A stretch of 64,000 nt of DNA from Betaproteobacteria bacterium (GTDB lineage Bacteria > Pseudomonadota > Gammaproteobacteria > Burkholderiales > Burkholderiaceae_D), in the NCBI GenBank assembly GCA_025356395.1, contig JANXTA010000005.1:1-64000 (forward strand). Reading direction: 5' to 3'. Under the pieces are notes generated by a model. It was not told the DNA's origin. It saw only the letters and a program-made list of their open reading frames with translations, and ran no database searches. How positions within the stretch are numbered: position 1 is the first letter of the stretch; each line of letters begins with the position of its first letter. Below, piece by piece: positions 8,308-19,112 of this stretch. A program made the translations under genes and the position numbers.

Positions 8308-10392
8308 ATGACGACAGACCACGTGCCGAATCCCCTCCTAGCAATTGCCGACACGTTTCGCTATGACGCGATCGAAGCCACGCACGTGGTGCCCGCGGTG
8401 ACGACGGTCCTCGCCGAGGCGACCGCAGCGATCGAGCGACTGCAGACGGACCCGAGCGCCAATACCTGGTCGTCGTTCGTCGAGCCCTTCGAGGCCGCGA
8501 CGGAGCAGGTGAGTCACATCTGGTCGGCGGTCTCGCATCTGAGCGCCGTCTCGGACACGCCGCCGCTGCGCGCGGCCTACAACATCTGCCTGCCGAAGAT
8601 CACCGAGTTCTGGACCGCGCTGTCGCAGAACGAGGCCTTGTTCGATCGCTATCGGGCGATCGAGGCGTCGGCCGACTTCGCGTCGCTGACGCAGGTCCGA
8701 CAACGCGTGATCGTCAATGCCTTGCGCGACTTCCGACTCGGCGGCGCTGAGTTGCCGCCGGTCGAAAAGGCGCGCCTAGCTGCGATCGAAGACGAGTTGG
8801 CCATGCTGTCGCAGTCGTTCTCCGAACATGTCCTCGACGCGACCAACGCGTTCGTGCTCGACCTCGCGGACGCAGCCGCCCTCGACGGCCTGCCCGACGA
8901 TGCGCTCGCGGCCGCGAAGTCCCGCGCCGAGACGGCCGGTGTGTCTGGCTACCGCGTGACGCTGCACATGCCGTCGTACCTCGCGGTCATGCAGTTCGCG
9001 AAGGACCGCTCGCTGCGCGAGACCGTGTACGCGGCCTACTCCAAGCGCGCGTCCGAGTTCGGCAGCCCCGATCAGGACAACGGCCCGCTGATCACCCGCA
9101 TCCTCGCGTTGCGTGCAAAAGCCGCGACCCTGCTCGAGTACGACGACTACGCCAGCCTGTCGATGGTCCCCAAGATGGCCGACTCCCCCGCCGACGTGCT
9201 GCGTTTCCTCGAGGAGCTGCGCGTACGCGCCCGACCGTTCGGCATGCGGGATCGCGACGAACTGCAGGGCTTCGCGCAGCAGCACCTGGGACTCGATCAC
9301 CTGGAAGCCTGGGACATCACCTTCGCGTCCGAGCGCCTGCGTGAACACCGCTACGCCTTCTCGCAGCAGGAGGTGAAGGAATACTTTCCCGAGACCAAGG
9401 TGCTCCAGGGATTGTTCCGCGTCGTCAGCCGCCTGTTCGCCGTCGAGGCGCTCCAACGGGTCGGCGACGACGCACCGTCGCTGTGGCACCCGGACGTGAA
9501 GTTCTTCGACCTCGTCGATGCGTCGGGAAATCTCGTCGCGCAGTTCTATCTCGATCTCTACGCCCGCGTCGGCAAGCGCAGCGGCGCGTGGATGGCGTCG
9601 GCGCGCAGCCGGGCCCTGCGGGCCGACGGAAGCTGTCGTACCCCGATCGCCTACCTCACCTGCAATTTCTCCGAGCCGCTTCGCGACGCGTCGGGCCAGG
9701 TCGTGCGGGAGGCCCTGTTCACGCACTCCGAAGTCAACACGCTGTTCCACGAGTTCGGCCACGGGCTGCATCACATGCTGACGCGCGTCGACGAGTCGGC
9801 GGTGACCGGCATCCGCGGCGTGGAATGGGACGCCGTCGAACTGCCGTCGCAGTTCCTCGAGAACTTCTGCTGGGAGTGGGACGTCGTCGAACACATGACG
9901 GCGCAGATCGACACGGGCGCGCCCATCCCGCGGGCGCTGTTCGACCGCATGCTCGCGGCGAAGAACTTCCAGGCGGGACTGCAGACGCTGCGCCAGCTCG
10001 AGTTCGCGATCTTCGACATGCAACTGCACAGTCGCTTCGATCCGCGCGACGGCCGGTCGGTGCTGGACCTGCTGAACGAAGTCCGCAAGAGCGTGGCCGT
10101 GTTCGAGGTGCCGAGCTACAACCGTCAGCCCAACCAGTTCTCGCACATCTTCGCGGGCGGTTACGCGGCCGGCTACTACAGCTACAAGTGGGCCGAGGTC
10201 TTGTCGGCCGACGCGTACGCGCAGTTCGAGGAGGACGGCGTGCTGAACCCGACCACCGGTGCGCGCTTCCTCGAAGAGATCCTCGGCGTCGGCGGCAGCC
10301 GTCCGGCGATCGAGTCGTTCGTGTCGTTTCGCGGCCGCGAACCGGGCCTCGAAGCGCTGCTCCGGCACAATGGCATGGTCGATACGGCCTGA
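8308..10392 (+). CDS. prlC: oligopeptidase A (M3 zinc metallopeptidase)
   Basis: 694 residues, as expected for PrlC/OpdA. The zinc site HEFGH has His481, Glu482 and His485, in the context NTLFHEFGHGLHHML; the third ligand follows in NFCWEWDVVEHM. The enzyme degrades short peptides, including cleaved signal peptides, in the cytoplasm. No signal peptide is present. It lies between folD and a periplasmic thioredoxin-like gene, with 10- and 20-base gaps. Confidence 0.95.
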   Translation: MTTDHVPNPLLAIADTFRYDAIEATHVVPAVTTVLAEATAAIERLQTDPSANTWSSFVEPFEAATEQVSHIWSAVSHLSAVSDTPPLRAAYNICLPKITEFWTALSQNEALFDRYRAIEASADFASLTQVRQRVIVNALRDFRLGGAELPPVEKARLAAIEDELAMLSQSFSEHVLDATNAFVLDLADAAALDGLPDDALAAAKSRAETAGVSGYRVTLHMPSYLAVMQFAKDRSLRETVYAAYSKRASEFGSPDQDNGPLITRILALRAKAATLLEYDDYASLSMVPKMADSPADVLRFLEELRVRARPFGMRDRDELQGFAQQHLGLDHLEAWDITFASERLREHRYAFSQQEVKEYFPETKVLQGLFRVVSRLFAVEALQRVGDDAPSLWHPDVKFFDLVDASGNLVAQFYLDLYARVGKRSGAWMASARSRALRADGSCRTPIAYLTCNFSEPLRDASGQVVREALFTHSEVNTLFHEFGHGLHHMLTRVDESAVTGIRGVEWDAVELPSQFLENFCWEWDVVEHMTAQIDTGAPIPRALFDRMLAAKNFQAGLQTLRQLEFAIFDMQLHSRFDPRDGRSVLDLLNEVRKSVAVFEVPSYNRQPNQFSHIFAGGYAAGYYSYKWAEVLSADAYAQFEEDGVLNPTTGARFLEEILGVGGSRPAIESFVSFRGREPGLEALLRHNGMVDTA

Positions 10393-10412
10393 CCCCATCC
10401 GAAGAGGAAGCG

Positions 10413-11045
10413 ATGACGATGCAAGCGTGGAAGATCTTCATGGCCGGCGGGTTGCTCGTCGCGGCGGGTACGGCGTCGGCGCAATACAAGTCGATCGGCG
10501 CCGACGGTCGCGTGACCTACAGCGACACGCCGCCACCGCCGACGGCCAAGATCGTCGAGCAGAAGAAGCTCGGCGGTACCACTGCCGGTCCCGCGCTGCC
10601 GTTCGAACTGCAGCAGGCTACGACCCGCTTTCCGGTGACGCTCTACACCGGCGACAAGTGCGGGCCTTGCGACGACGCCCGCGCTTACCTGCGCGGCCGC
10701 GGCGTGCCGTTTAGCGAGAAGACGGTCACCAGCGACGAGGACATCGCCCTCTTCAAACAGCAGTCGCCCGACGGCACCGCGCCGGTGGTGACGGTCGGCA
10801 ACCGCAAGTCGATCGGCTTCTCACAGGTCGCGTTGAGCAGCCTGCTCGACAGCGCCGGCTACCCGGCGACCTCGACCTTGCCGCGCGACTACCAGAGCAC
10901 GGCGGCCACGCCGCTGTCGCCGAACACGAAGGGTGCCGGACAGAGCATCGCTCAGACACCGGCCGCCCCGACCACCCCGGCGCGGCGCGATGCAACGGCA
11001 ACGACGCCGCCCGCGACGACGAACCCATCGGGTTTCCGCTTCTAG
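10413..11045 (+). CDS. exported DUF4124-glutaredoxin domain protein
   Basis: 210 residues. A signal peptide (to ~residue 22, ...AAGTASAQ) is followed by a DUF4124 segment (YKSIGADGRVTYSDTPPP), then a glutaredoxin-like domain ~70-150 with FPVTLYTGDKCGPCDDARAYL, a CxxC redox pair, and the cis-Pro region TAPVVTVG. The tail is low-complexity Thr/Pro/Ala. It should be a periplasmic thiol-disulfide protein of unknown partner. The ATG at 10413 has GAAGAGGAAG upstream. A similar DUF4124 protein lies at 18450-18938. Confidence 0.85.
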   Translation: MTMQAWKIFMAGGLLVAAGTASAQYKSIGADGRVTYSDTPPPPTAKIVEQKKLGGTTAGPALPFELQQATTRFPVTLYTGDKCGPCDDARAYLRGRGVPFSEKTVTSDEDIALFKQQSPDGTAPVVTVGNRKSIGFSQVALSSLLDSAGYPATSTLPRDYQSTAATPLSPNTKGAGQSIAQTPAAPTTPARRDATATTPPATTNPSGFRF

Positions 11046-11190
11046 CAAGCAAGAGAAGGACGCGTGCCCTGCTTCATTCCATTTGCATGGAAGCGAATGC
11101 CGATTCGGTCGTTCGCAGGCGCGCGCTAGCCGACTAAACTGCGCCGCTTGCAACTTGAGATCGTTGCCGCGCGCAGCGGTCGTCCGCTTT

Positions 11191-12084
11191 ATGACCACCG
11201 TCCCGAGTCCAGCGCGCAAAACCTCCGCCGTACCCTCGATCCACATCCAGGCATTCGACGCGCCGCTCGGCGCCGAAGTCCGTGGTCTCGACTTGTCGCA
11301 ACCGCCGAGCGACGAGCAGTTCGCCCCGATCGTGCGGGCACATCTCGATCATCACGTGGTCGTCTTCCGCGACCAGCGCATCACGCCCGAGCAGCAGATC
11401 GCCTTCAGCCGTCGCTTCGGGCCGTTGCAGATCCACGTGCTGCGCCAGTTCCAGTTGGCTGGTCATCCCGAGATCCTGGTCGTCTCCAACATCAAGGAGA
11501 ACGGCCAGCCGATCGGGCTCGGCGATGCCGGTCACTACTGGCACTCCGACCTGTCGTACAAGGAAAAGCCCAGCCTCGGCTCGATGCTGCTCGCGCAGGA
11601 GTTGCCCGAAGAGGGCGGCGACACGCTGTTCGCGAACATGCATCTCGCCTACGAGACGCTGCCCGCCGACCTGCTGAAGGCAATCGAAGGACGCCGCGCC
11701 GAACACTCGTATCTCGCCAAGTACGAGGAGCTGCGGCAACGCAGCCCGTGGCGTCCGGCACTGACCGCCGAGCAGATCGCCGAGGTCCAGCCGGTCGACC
11801 ATCCGATCGTGCGCACCCATCCCGGCAACGGCCGCAAGGCACTGTTCGTCGGCGAGCACTTCACGACGCGCATCGTCGGCCTGCCCGACGACGAAAGCCG
11901 CGAGCTGCTGGATCGGCTGTTCGCGCACAGCGCGCGGCCCGAGCACATCTACCGGCATCACTGGCAGGCCCACGACATGGTGTTCTGGGACAACCGCTCC
12001 GTCATCCACCTGGCGGCCGGTTGCCCCGACCACATGCGTCGGCGTCTCAATCGCACGACCATCGAAGGCGACGCACCGGCCTGA
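11191..12084 (+). CDS. TauD/TfdA-family Fe(II)/2-oxoglutarate dioxygenase
   Basis: 297 residues. The iron-binding facial triad is visible: His118 and Asp120 in HYWHSDLSY and distal His273 in DNRSVIHLA, with the 2-oxoglutarate Arg in RRLNRTTIEG. Relatives hydroxylate taurine, 2,4-D, alkylsulfates or other small acids. An ABC importer of the nitrate/sulfonate/taurine type follows (12113-14855), so the substrate is probably imported by that system, perhaps an organosulfonate or sulfate ester. No desulfonating SsuD lies beside it, and I cannot assign the substrate. Start chosen at ATG 11191, just before MTTVPSPARK. Confidence 0.85.
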   Translation: MTTVPSPARKTSAVPSIHIQAFDAPLGAEVRGLDLSQPPSDEQFAPIVRAHLDHHVVVFRDQRITPEQQIAFSRRFGPLQIHVLRQFQLAGHPEILVVSNIKENGQPIGLGDAGHYWHSDLSYKEKPSLGSMLLAQELPEEGGDTLFANMHLAYETLPADLLKAIEGRRAEHSYLAKYEELRQRSPWRPALTAEQIAEVQPVDHPIVRTHPGNGRKALFVGEHFTTRIVGLPDDESRELLDRLFAHSARPEHIYRHHWQAHDMVFWDNRSVIHLAAGCPDHMRRRLNRTTIEGDAPA

Positions 12085-12112
12085 TCGCGCAGTCGCTCCA
12101 CACAAGGAATCC

Positions 12113-13120
12113 ATGCTTCGTCATCTGAAGAAGAGCGCGGTCGTCTTCGCGATCGCCGCATCGCTGGCCGTGCCCACGGCCCGCGCCGAAGGACAACTGC
12201 GCATCGCCGAGCAGTTCGGCATCATCTATTTGCTGCTCAACGTCGCGCAAGACCAGAAGCTGGTCGAGAAGCACGGCAAGGCGTTGGGGGTCGACGTCAA
12301 GGTCGAGTTCGTCAAGCTGTCGGGAGGCGCTTCGATCAACGAGGCGCTGCTGTCCGGTTCGATCGACGTCGCCGGTGCGGGCGTCGGTCCGATGCTGACG
12401 ATCTGGGACCGCACGCGTGGACGCCAGAACGTAAGGGCCGTCGCGTCTTTGGGGAACCTGCCCTACGAGCTCGTCACCAACAACCCCGCCGTGAGGTCGA
12501 TCGACGATCTGACGGACAAGGACCGCATCGCATTGCCGGCGTCGGGCGTCTCGATGCAATCGCGTCTCCTGCAGCTCGCGTCCGCGAAGAAGTGGGGCGA
12601 CGCGCAGTACAACAAGTTCGACAAGCTGCAGGTCGCGCTCGCGCATCCCGAGGCCACTGCAGCGATGCTCAAGGGCGGCAGCGAGATCTCGGCGCACTTC
12701 TCGAGTCCGCCGTTCCAGCAGCAGGAGCTCGCCGGCAATCCGGCGGTGCACGTGCTGTTGAACAGCTACGACGTGCTCGGCGGACCGTCCGCCGCCGCGG
12801 TGCTCTACGCCACCGAGAAGTTCCGCGCCGACAACCCGAAGACCTACCGCGCCTTGATCGAGGGCCTGACCGAAGCGGTGGCGCTGGTCAAGTCGGATCC
12901 GGAACTGGCAGCCGACATCTTCATTCGCACCAACCGCTCGGGCATGGATCGCGCGCTCCTGCTGAAGGTGATTCGCAGCCCCGACGTCGACTACAAGCTC
13001 CCATTGCAGAATACCTTCATGCTCGCCGACTTCATGTATCGCGTCGGCGTCATCAAGCAGAAGCCCGCGTCCGCGAAGGACTACGTCTTCGACGACGCGC
13101 ACGACGCGGCCGCGAGCTGA
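12113..13120 (+). CDS. ABC transporter substrate-binding protein (SsuA/TauA/NMT1 type)
   Basis: 335 residues with a signal peptide (MLRHLKKSAVVFAIAASLAVPTARA). The mature part has the SsuA-like architecture: LRIAEQFGIIYLLLNVAQDQKLVEKH, LSGGASINEALLSGSIDVAGAGVGPM and YELVTNN. It would capture the ligand in the periplasm for the ATPase and permease encoded next, with 2-base and -4-base spacing. Ligand unknown; the TauD-like oxygenase upstream suggests a sulfonate- or carboxylate-type molecule. Confidence 0.92.
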   Translation: MLRHLKKSAVVFAIAASLAVPTARAEGQLRIAEQFGIIYLLLNVAQDQKLVEKHGKALGVDVKVEFVKLSGGASINEALLSGSIDVAGAGVGPMLTIWDRTRGRQNVRAVASLGNLPYELVTNNPAVRSIDDLTDKDRIALPASGVSMQSRLLQLASAKKWGDAQYNKFDKLQVALAHPEATAAMLKGGSEISAHFSSPPFQQQELAGNPAVHVLLNSYDVLGGPSAAAVLYATEKFRADNPKTYRALIEGLTEAVALVKSDPELAADIFIRTNRSGMDRALLLKVIRSPDVDYKLPLQNTFMLADFMYRVGVIKQKPASAKDYVFDDAHDAAAS

Positions 13121-13122
13121 CG

Positions 13123-13989
13123 ATGGCGGCCTTCGCACCCTTTGCCCTGCGCCAGGATCAGGCACGGGTCGATGTCCTTCCACGGCATCGCACCCGGTCC
13201 GTCGTGGAGCAGCCATCGGCCGGTCCATTGCTGCAGGTCGATGGCGTGACGCTCGAATACGCGACCGGCGATCGTGTCGTCCGTGCCACGCATCGCGTGT
13301 CCTTAGACGTGCATCGCGGCGATCGGCTGGTGCTGCTCGGCGCCTCGGGCTGCGGCAAGTCGTCGCTGCTGAAGGCCATCGCCGGATTCGTCGAGCCGCG
13401 CGAAGGCGAGATCCGCCTCGACGGCAGGGCGATCCATGGGCCTGGCCCCGACCGCATCGTGGTGTTCCAGGAGTTCGATCAGCTGCCGCCGTGGAAGACG
13501 GTGCTCGCGAACGTCATGTTCCCACTGCTCGCCGCGAAGCGTTGCAGCAAGGTCGAAGCGCGTCAGCGTGCCCTCGACGCACTGGCCAAGGTGCGCCTCG
13601 CCGAGTTCGCCGACGCCTATCCGCACACGCTGTCCGGGGGCATGAAGCAACGCGTCGCCATCGCACGCGCGCTCGCAATGCAGCCGCGTGTCCTGCTGAT
13701 GGACGAACCCTTCGCGGCACTCGATGCACTGACCCGTCGGCAGATGCAGGAAGAGCTGCTCGCGCTGTGGGAAGACATCGGCTTCACGCTCCTGTTCGTC
13801 ACGCACTCGATCGAGGAAGCGCTGGTCGTGGGTAACCGCGTCGTCGTGCTGTCGCCGCGTCCGGCGCGCGTACGCGCCGAGCTCAACGCGCACGACTTCG
13901 ACCTGCACGGCATGGGCAGTCCTGCTTTCCAGGCCCAGGCGCAACGCATCCATCGCCTGCTGTTCGAAGGCGAGGCCATCGCGTCATGA
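13123..13989 (+). CDS. ABC transporter ATPase (SsuB/TauB type)
   Basis: 288 residues. Walker A GASGCGKSS, Q-loop VVFQEFDQLPPWKT, signature LSGGMKQRVAIARAL, Walker B VLLMDEPFAALD and the switch His in FVTHSIEEAL are all intact. The Q-loop followed by LPPWKTVLANV is typical of nitrate/sulfonate/taurine importers. The ATG at 13123 lies 2 bases past the binding-protein stop; the end overlaps the permease start by four bases. Confidence 0.94.
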   Translation: MAAFAPFALRQDQARVDVLPRHRTRSVVEQPSAGPLLQVDGVTLEYATGDRVVRATHRVSLDVHRGDRLVLLGASGCGKSSLLKAIAGFVEPREGEIRLDGRAIHGPGPDRIVVFQEFDQLPPWKTVLANVMFPLLAAKRCSKVEARQRALDALAKVRLAEFADAYPHTLSGGMKQRVAIARALAMQPRVLLMDEPFAALDALTRRQMQEELLALWEDIGFTLLFVTHSIEEALVVGNRVVVLSPRPARVRAELNAHDFDLHGMGSPAFQAQAQRIHRLLFEGEAIAS

Positions 13990-14855
13990 GCGCCATCTCC
14001 CCGCCGATTCGCGCGGAGTTCGAGCGCCCGCTCGAGCCGCTGACGGACGTCCTGCCCGAACGAACGTTGTCGTTCACGACGCGGCTGCTCGCCCATCCGA
14101 CGCTGCGCAAAAGCGTCATCGTCGTGGTCCTCGCGCTGCTCTGGGAAGTCGTGGCGCGAATGGCCGGCAACGACCTGCTGCTGCCGACCTTCTCGCAGGC
14201 CGCGCGGGCCTGGATCGCGGACGTCGTGAGCGGCGAGCTCCCGGCCAAGGCCTGGGTCTCGCTGACGCTGCTGATCGAAGGCTATGCGATCGGCATCGTC
14301 GTGGCTTTCTTCTTCACGGCGCTGGCGATCTCGACGCGCATCGGTCGCGACCTGCTGTCGACGCTGACCTCGATGTTCAATCCACTACCCGCGATCGCGT
14401 TGTTGCCGCTCGCGCTGCTGTGGTTCGGACTCGGCAAGGCGAGCCTGATCTGCGTGCTCGTGCATTCGGTGCTGTGGCCGCTCGCGCTCAACACGTTCGC
14501 AGGTTTCCAGGGCGTACCCGAGACACTGCGCATGGCTGGCCGCAACTACGGATTACGCGGCCTGCGCTACACGCTTTTCATCCTCGTGCCGTCGGCGCTG
14601 CCGGCGATCCTGTCGGGCCTGCGCATCGGATGGGCCTTCGCGTGGCGCACGTTGATCGCGGCCGAGCTGTTCTTCGGCGCGTCGTCGGGCAACGGCGGAC
14701 TCGGCTGGTACATCTTCCAGAACCGCAACGAGCTCTACACCGATCGCGTGTTCGCGGGCCTCGCGACCGTGATCATCATCGGTATGCTCTTCGAGAACCT
14801 GGTGTTCGACACGATCGAGCGCGTCACTGTGCGGCGCTGGGGCGTGCAGCGCTGA
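13986..14855 (+). CDS. ABC transporter permease (SsuC/TauC type)
   Basis: 289 residues, about six membrane helices, with the EAA-loop region EGYAIGIVVAFFF...LPAIALLPLALLWFGLGKAS and VPETLRMAGRNYGLRGLRYTLFILVPSALP. It overlaps the ATPase gene in an ATGA and completes the importer operon that begins with the binding protein, or with the dioxygenase gene upstream. Confidence 0.94.
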   Translation: MSAISPPIRAEFERPLEPLTDVLPERTLSFTTRLLAHPTLRKSVIVVVLALLWEVVARMAGNDLLLPTFSQAARAWIADVVSGELPAKAWVSLTLLIEGYAIGIVVAFFFTALAISTRIGRDLLSTLTSMFNPLPAIALLPLALLWFGLGKASLICVLVHSVLWPLALNTFAGFQGVPETLRMAGRNYGLRGLRYTLFILVPSALPAILSGLRIGWAFAWRTLIAAELFFGASSGNGGLGWYIFQNRNELYTDRVFAGLATVIIIGMLFENLVFDTIERVTVRRWGVQR

Positions 14856-14900
14856 TTGTTTCGGTTATGGTTCGCGATCCCGAACCGAAGACCCGCTCCG

Positions 14901-15677
14901 ATGCGCATCGCCACCTGGAACGTCAACTCGCTGAAGATCCGCCTGCCGCACGTCCTCGACTGGCTGCAGCGCCATCCGGTCGAGGTGCTGGCCGTGCAGG
15001 AAACCAAGCTGACCGACGACAAGTTCCCGTCGGCCGCGCTCGCGGAAGGCGGCTACGGCGCGGCCTTCATCGGACAGAAGACCTACAACGGCGTCGCGAT
15101 CCTCACGCCGCTGGCCATGCCGGCGAGCGACGTCACCATCGACATCCCCGGCTTCGCGGACGAGCAGAAACGCGTCATCGCCGCGACGGTCAATGGGGTC
15201 CGCGTGGTCTGCGTCTACGTGCCGAACGGCCAGTCGGTGGAGTCCGAGAAGTACGTCTACAAGCTCGCCTGGTTCCAGGCGCTGCGCGACTGGCTGGCCG
15301 AGGAGGCGAAGGCGCATCCACGGCTCGTCGTGCTGGGTGACTGGAACGTCGCGCCCGAGGATCGTGACGTTCACGACCCGAAGGCCTGGGAGGGCCAGGT
15401 GTTGTTCTCCGAACCCGAGAAGGCGGCGTTGAAGGCGATCGAGGCAATCGGCTTCCACGACGCGTTTCGCCTGTTCGAGCAGCCGCCCAAGTCATTCTCG
15501 TGGTGGGACTACCGGATGCTCGGCTTCCGTCGCAACGCGGGCCTGCGCATCGATCACATCCTGCTGTCGGATGCGCTCAAGCCGCTGTGCACAGCGTGCG
15601 TCATCGACCGCGACGAGCGGAAGAAGGAACAGCCTTCCGATCACGCACCGGTGATCGCGACGCTCACGCTGGACTGA
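14901..15677 (+). CDS. xthA: exodeoxyribonuclease III (AP endonuclease)
   Basis: 258 residues. Catalytic elements of the exonuclease III/APE1 fold: TWNVNSLK, Glu34 in [11 protein letters not shown], Tyr/Asp around [23 protein letters not shown] with the catalytic Asp and Asn, and the C-terminal SDHAPV. It incises abasic sites in base-excision repair. It runs convergently into ntrC, with 14 bases between stops. Confidence 0.96.
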   Translation: MRIATWNVNSLKIRLPHVLDWLQRHPVEVLAVQETKLTDDKFPSAALAEGGYGAAFIGQKTYNGVAILTPLAMPASDVTIDIPGFADEQKRVIAATVNGVRVVCVYVPNGQSVESEKYVYKLAWFQALRDWLAEEAKAHPRLVVLGDWNVAPEDRDVHDPKAWEGQVLFSEPEKAALKAIEAIGFHDAFRLFEQPPKSFSWWDYRMLGFRRNAGLRIDHILLSDALKPLCTACVIDRDERKKEQPSDHAPVIATLTLD

Positions 15678-15691
15678 GGTTCGGTGCCTCC

Positions 15692-17191
<1,500 letters not shown>

Positions 17192-17291
17192 CGCGGCGCA
17201 CCCGCGGCCAGGGCACGCGACCGCGCGGAGAGGAAGGAAGGAATCGAACGAGGAAGGGTCGTAGTCACTGAATCCAGGCAGGCGTTGTGCG

Positions 17292-18392
17292 TCATGGCAG
17301 GGGCAACAGGATGCGGAAGTCGGTCAGACCGGGTCGACTTTCGAAGTCGATGGTCCCGTGATGTTCCTCGACGAAGGTCTGTGCGAGCGTCAACCCGAGT
17401 CCGGTTCCTCCTTCGCGCCCCGACACCAGCGGCAAGAAGACCCGATCGCAAATTTCAGCGTCGATTCCCGGACCGTTGTCGACCACATGCAATTCCAGTG
17501 CCAAGCGGTGACGCGTTCTGGCAATCGTGACCTGTCGGACGATACGCGTGCGCAACACGATCTCCGCCTCGCCCCGGGAAATGTGCGCGCCGAGCGCCTG
17601 CGACGCGTTGTGCGCGATGTTGAGCAGCGCCTGGATCAGCTGTTCCTTGTCGCCACGAAATTCGGGGATGCTGGCGTCGTAGTCGCGCGCGATCACCAGC
17701 CCGCCGTGGTACTCGGCCATCATCACGCTGCGCACCCGCTCGCACACCTCGTGGATGTTGACGTCACCGACGATGCGCGCGCGACGGTGCGGCGCCAGCA
17801 GGCGGTCGACGAGGCTCTGCAGGCGGTCGGCCTCCTTGATGATCACCTCCGCGTACTCGTTCATCTCGGCTGCGAACGGCGGCGACGACATCTCCATCTG
17901 CAGCAGCTGCGCTGCGCCGCGGATGCCACCGAGCGGGTTCTTGATCTCGTGCGCCAGGTTGCGGATCAGCTCGCGGTTGATCTGGCTCTGGTCGTGCAGC
18001 CGCTCCTCGCGGTCGATGCGTCGCTGCTGATCGGTCTCCTGCATCTCCAACAGCACCGGCGTGCGTGGCTCGTCGTGCAGAACCGTGACGATGGCGTGGA
18101 CCTGCACCGCGTCGCGACCGGGACGGTGGAGCTGGAAATCGAGGCGCTTGTTGGCGTATTCGAGGCGTCGGGCGTCTGCGAACAGCTCGTCGATCAGCGT
18201 CCCGTTCACCAGCATCGACGACAGTCGCTGCCCGCGGACCGTGCGCAGCGAAAAGCCGAGCATCGTCTCCGCCGCGGTGTTGGCGAACGCCACGCAGCCT
18301 TTGTCATCGAGGATGATGACGGCCGAAGTCAGCAGGTCGAGGCCCGCGAAGCGGGCAGTGCCGCGCGGAGGCAGGCTGAACGGTGAAGGCAA
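17292..18392 (-). CDS. ntrB: nitrogen regulation sensor kinase NtrB (NR-II)
   Basis: 366 residues, cytoplasmic: an N-terminal PAS domain (AFAGLDLL-like start here ARFAGLDLLTSAVIILDD), phosphoacceptor His148 in IRNLAHEIKNPLGGIRGAAQLL, and a GHKL ATPase domain ending in DNGPGID, GGTGLGLTLAQTFVEEHHG. It phosphorylates or dephosphorylates NtrC according to the PII protein and 2-oxoglutarate. The first in-frame start is the TTG at 18392; no ATG lies between it and the conserved region, so the start is uncertain by a few codons. It lies 57 bases after a DUF4124 gene and upstream of ntrC, in the classic glnA-ntrBC neighbourhood. Confidence 0.95.
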   Translation of the reverse strand: MPSPFSLPPRGTARFAGLDLLTSAVIILDDKGCVAFANTAAETMLGFSLRTVRGQRLSSMLVNGTLIDELFADARRLEYANKRLDFQLHRPGRDAVQVHAIVTVLHDEPRTPVLLEMQETDQQRRIDREERLHDQSQINRELIRNLAHEIKNPLGGIRGAAQLLQMEMSSPPFAAEMNEYAEVIIKEADRLQSLVDRLLAPHRRARIVGDVNIHEVCERVRSVMMAEYHGGLVIARDYDASIPEFRGDKEQLIQALLNIAHNASQALGAHISRGEAEIVLRTRIVRQVTIARTRHRLALELHVVDNGPGIDAEICDRVFLPLVSGREGGTGLGLTLAQTFVEEHHGTIDFESRPGLTDFRILLPLP

Positions 18393-18449
18393 GGGCGGTT
18401 TCCAGCTGAAGGGTCGTGCAAACGCGCGGCGACCGGCGCCGGCGAAGGA

Positions 18450-18938
18450 CTATTGGACCTTGCCGAGCTCGCTGCGAATCGAGGCAACGTCGCTTTCGGC
18501 CCGTGAGACGTCTTCCTTCAGTCGTGCGGTGCGGTCCAGGTACTTTTGGTAGTTGCGTTCGCCGCCCTGCCGCTCGGGTTCACCGTTGTTGTAATCGCGC
18601 TTCAGGTCGGCGAGCCGCGCCTCCTTGTCGCGCAACTCGTCCTCGAGGATGCGCCGGCGGTCGCTGTCGCGCGACTTCTGCATCGCGCCGTCGACCTTCG
18701 GAAAGCCGGACGGCGTCTGGGCCGAAGACGACTTCGGGGTGTTGATGCCTTTGGGGATCACGACCGGATCGGCGGTCATCTTGGTGCAGCCCTTCGTGCT
18801 GCCCGTGTTCGTGAACGTGGTGTTGCCGCGTTCGTCGATGCACTTGTAATACGTGTCCTGCTGGGCATGCGCAGCGCCACTCGTCACGAGCAACGCCAGG
18901 GTCAGCGACACGAAAACGGCGAGAGTACGACCCGGCAT
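18450..18938 (-). CDS. exported DUF4124 protein with coiled-coil tail
   Basis: 162 residues. A signal peptide (MPGRTLAVFVSLTLALLVTSGAAHAQ) precedes a DUF4124 core (YYKCIDERGNTTFTNTGSTKGCTKM), with two Cys that could pair. The C-terminal third is highly charged (ILEDELRDKEARLADLKRD...LKEDVSRAESDVASIRSEL) and should form a coiled coil. The ATG at 18938 has an AGGAAAG site. It is set between glnA and ntrB in the same direction, an arrangement common in beta-proteobacteria. Function unknown. Confidence 0.85.
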   Translation of the reverse strand: MPGRTLAVFVSLTLALLVTSGAAHAQQDTYYKCIDERGNTTFTNTGSTKGCTKMTADPVVIPKGINTPKSSSAQTPSGFPKVDGAMQKSRDSDRRRILEDELRDKEARLADLKRDYNNGEPERQGGERNYQKYLDRTARLKEDVSRAESDVASIRSELGKVQ

Positions 18939-19073
18939 GGACTTTCCTGAGTAAGTACCGTTGCGCGAGACGCGCGGCGCAAAAGGCAAAAGGGATGATA
19001 GCGCCAATGATCCGCAGGTCCATGGCACCTGACCTCTTCAACGCGCATCACCGGTATCGCGTGCACAAACGAA

Positions 19074-19095
19074 ACGCGGCGCCGAAGCGCCGCGT
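19074..19095 (-). terminator. hairpin terminator after glnA
   Basis: The stem ACGCGGCGC-loop-GCGCCGCGT lies 18 bases past the glnA stop and on the minus strand is followed by TTCGTTTGTG, a weak T-rich tail. It probably ends most glnA transcripts before the downstream DUF4124-ntrBC genes. Confidence 0.7.
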
Positions 19096-19112
19096 GTTTC
19101 GGGCAGGTCCGA

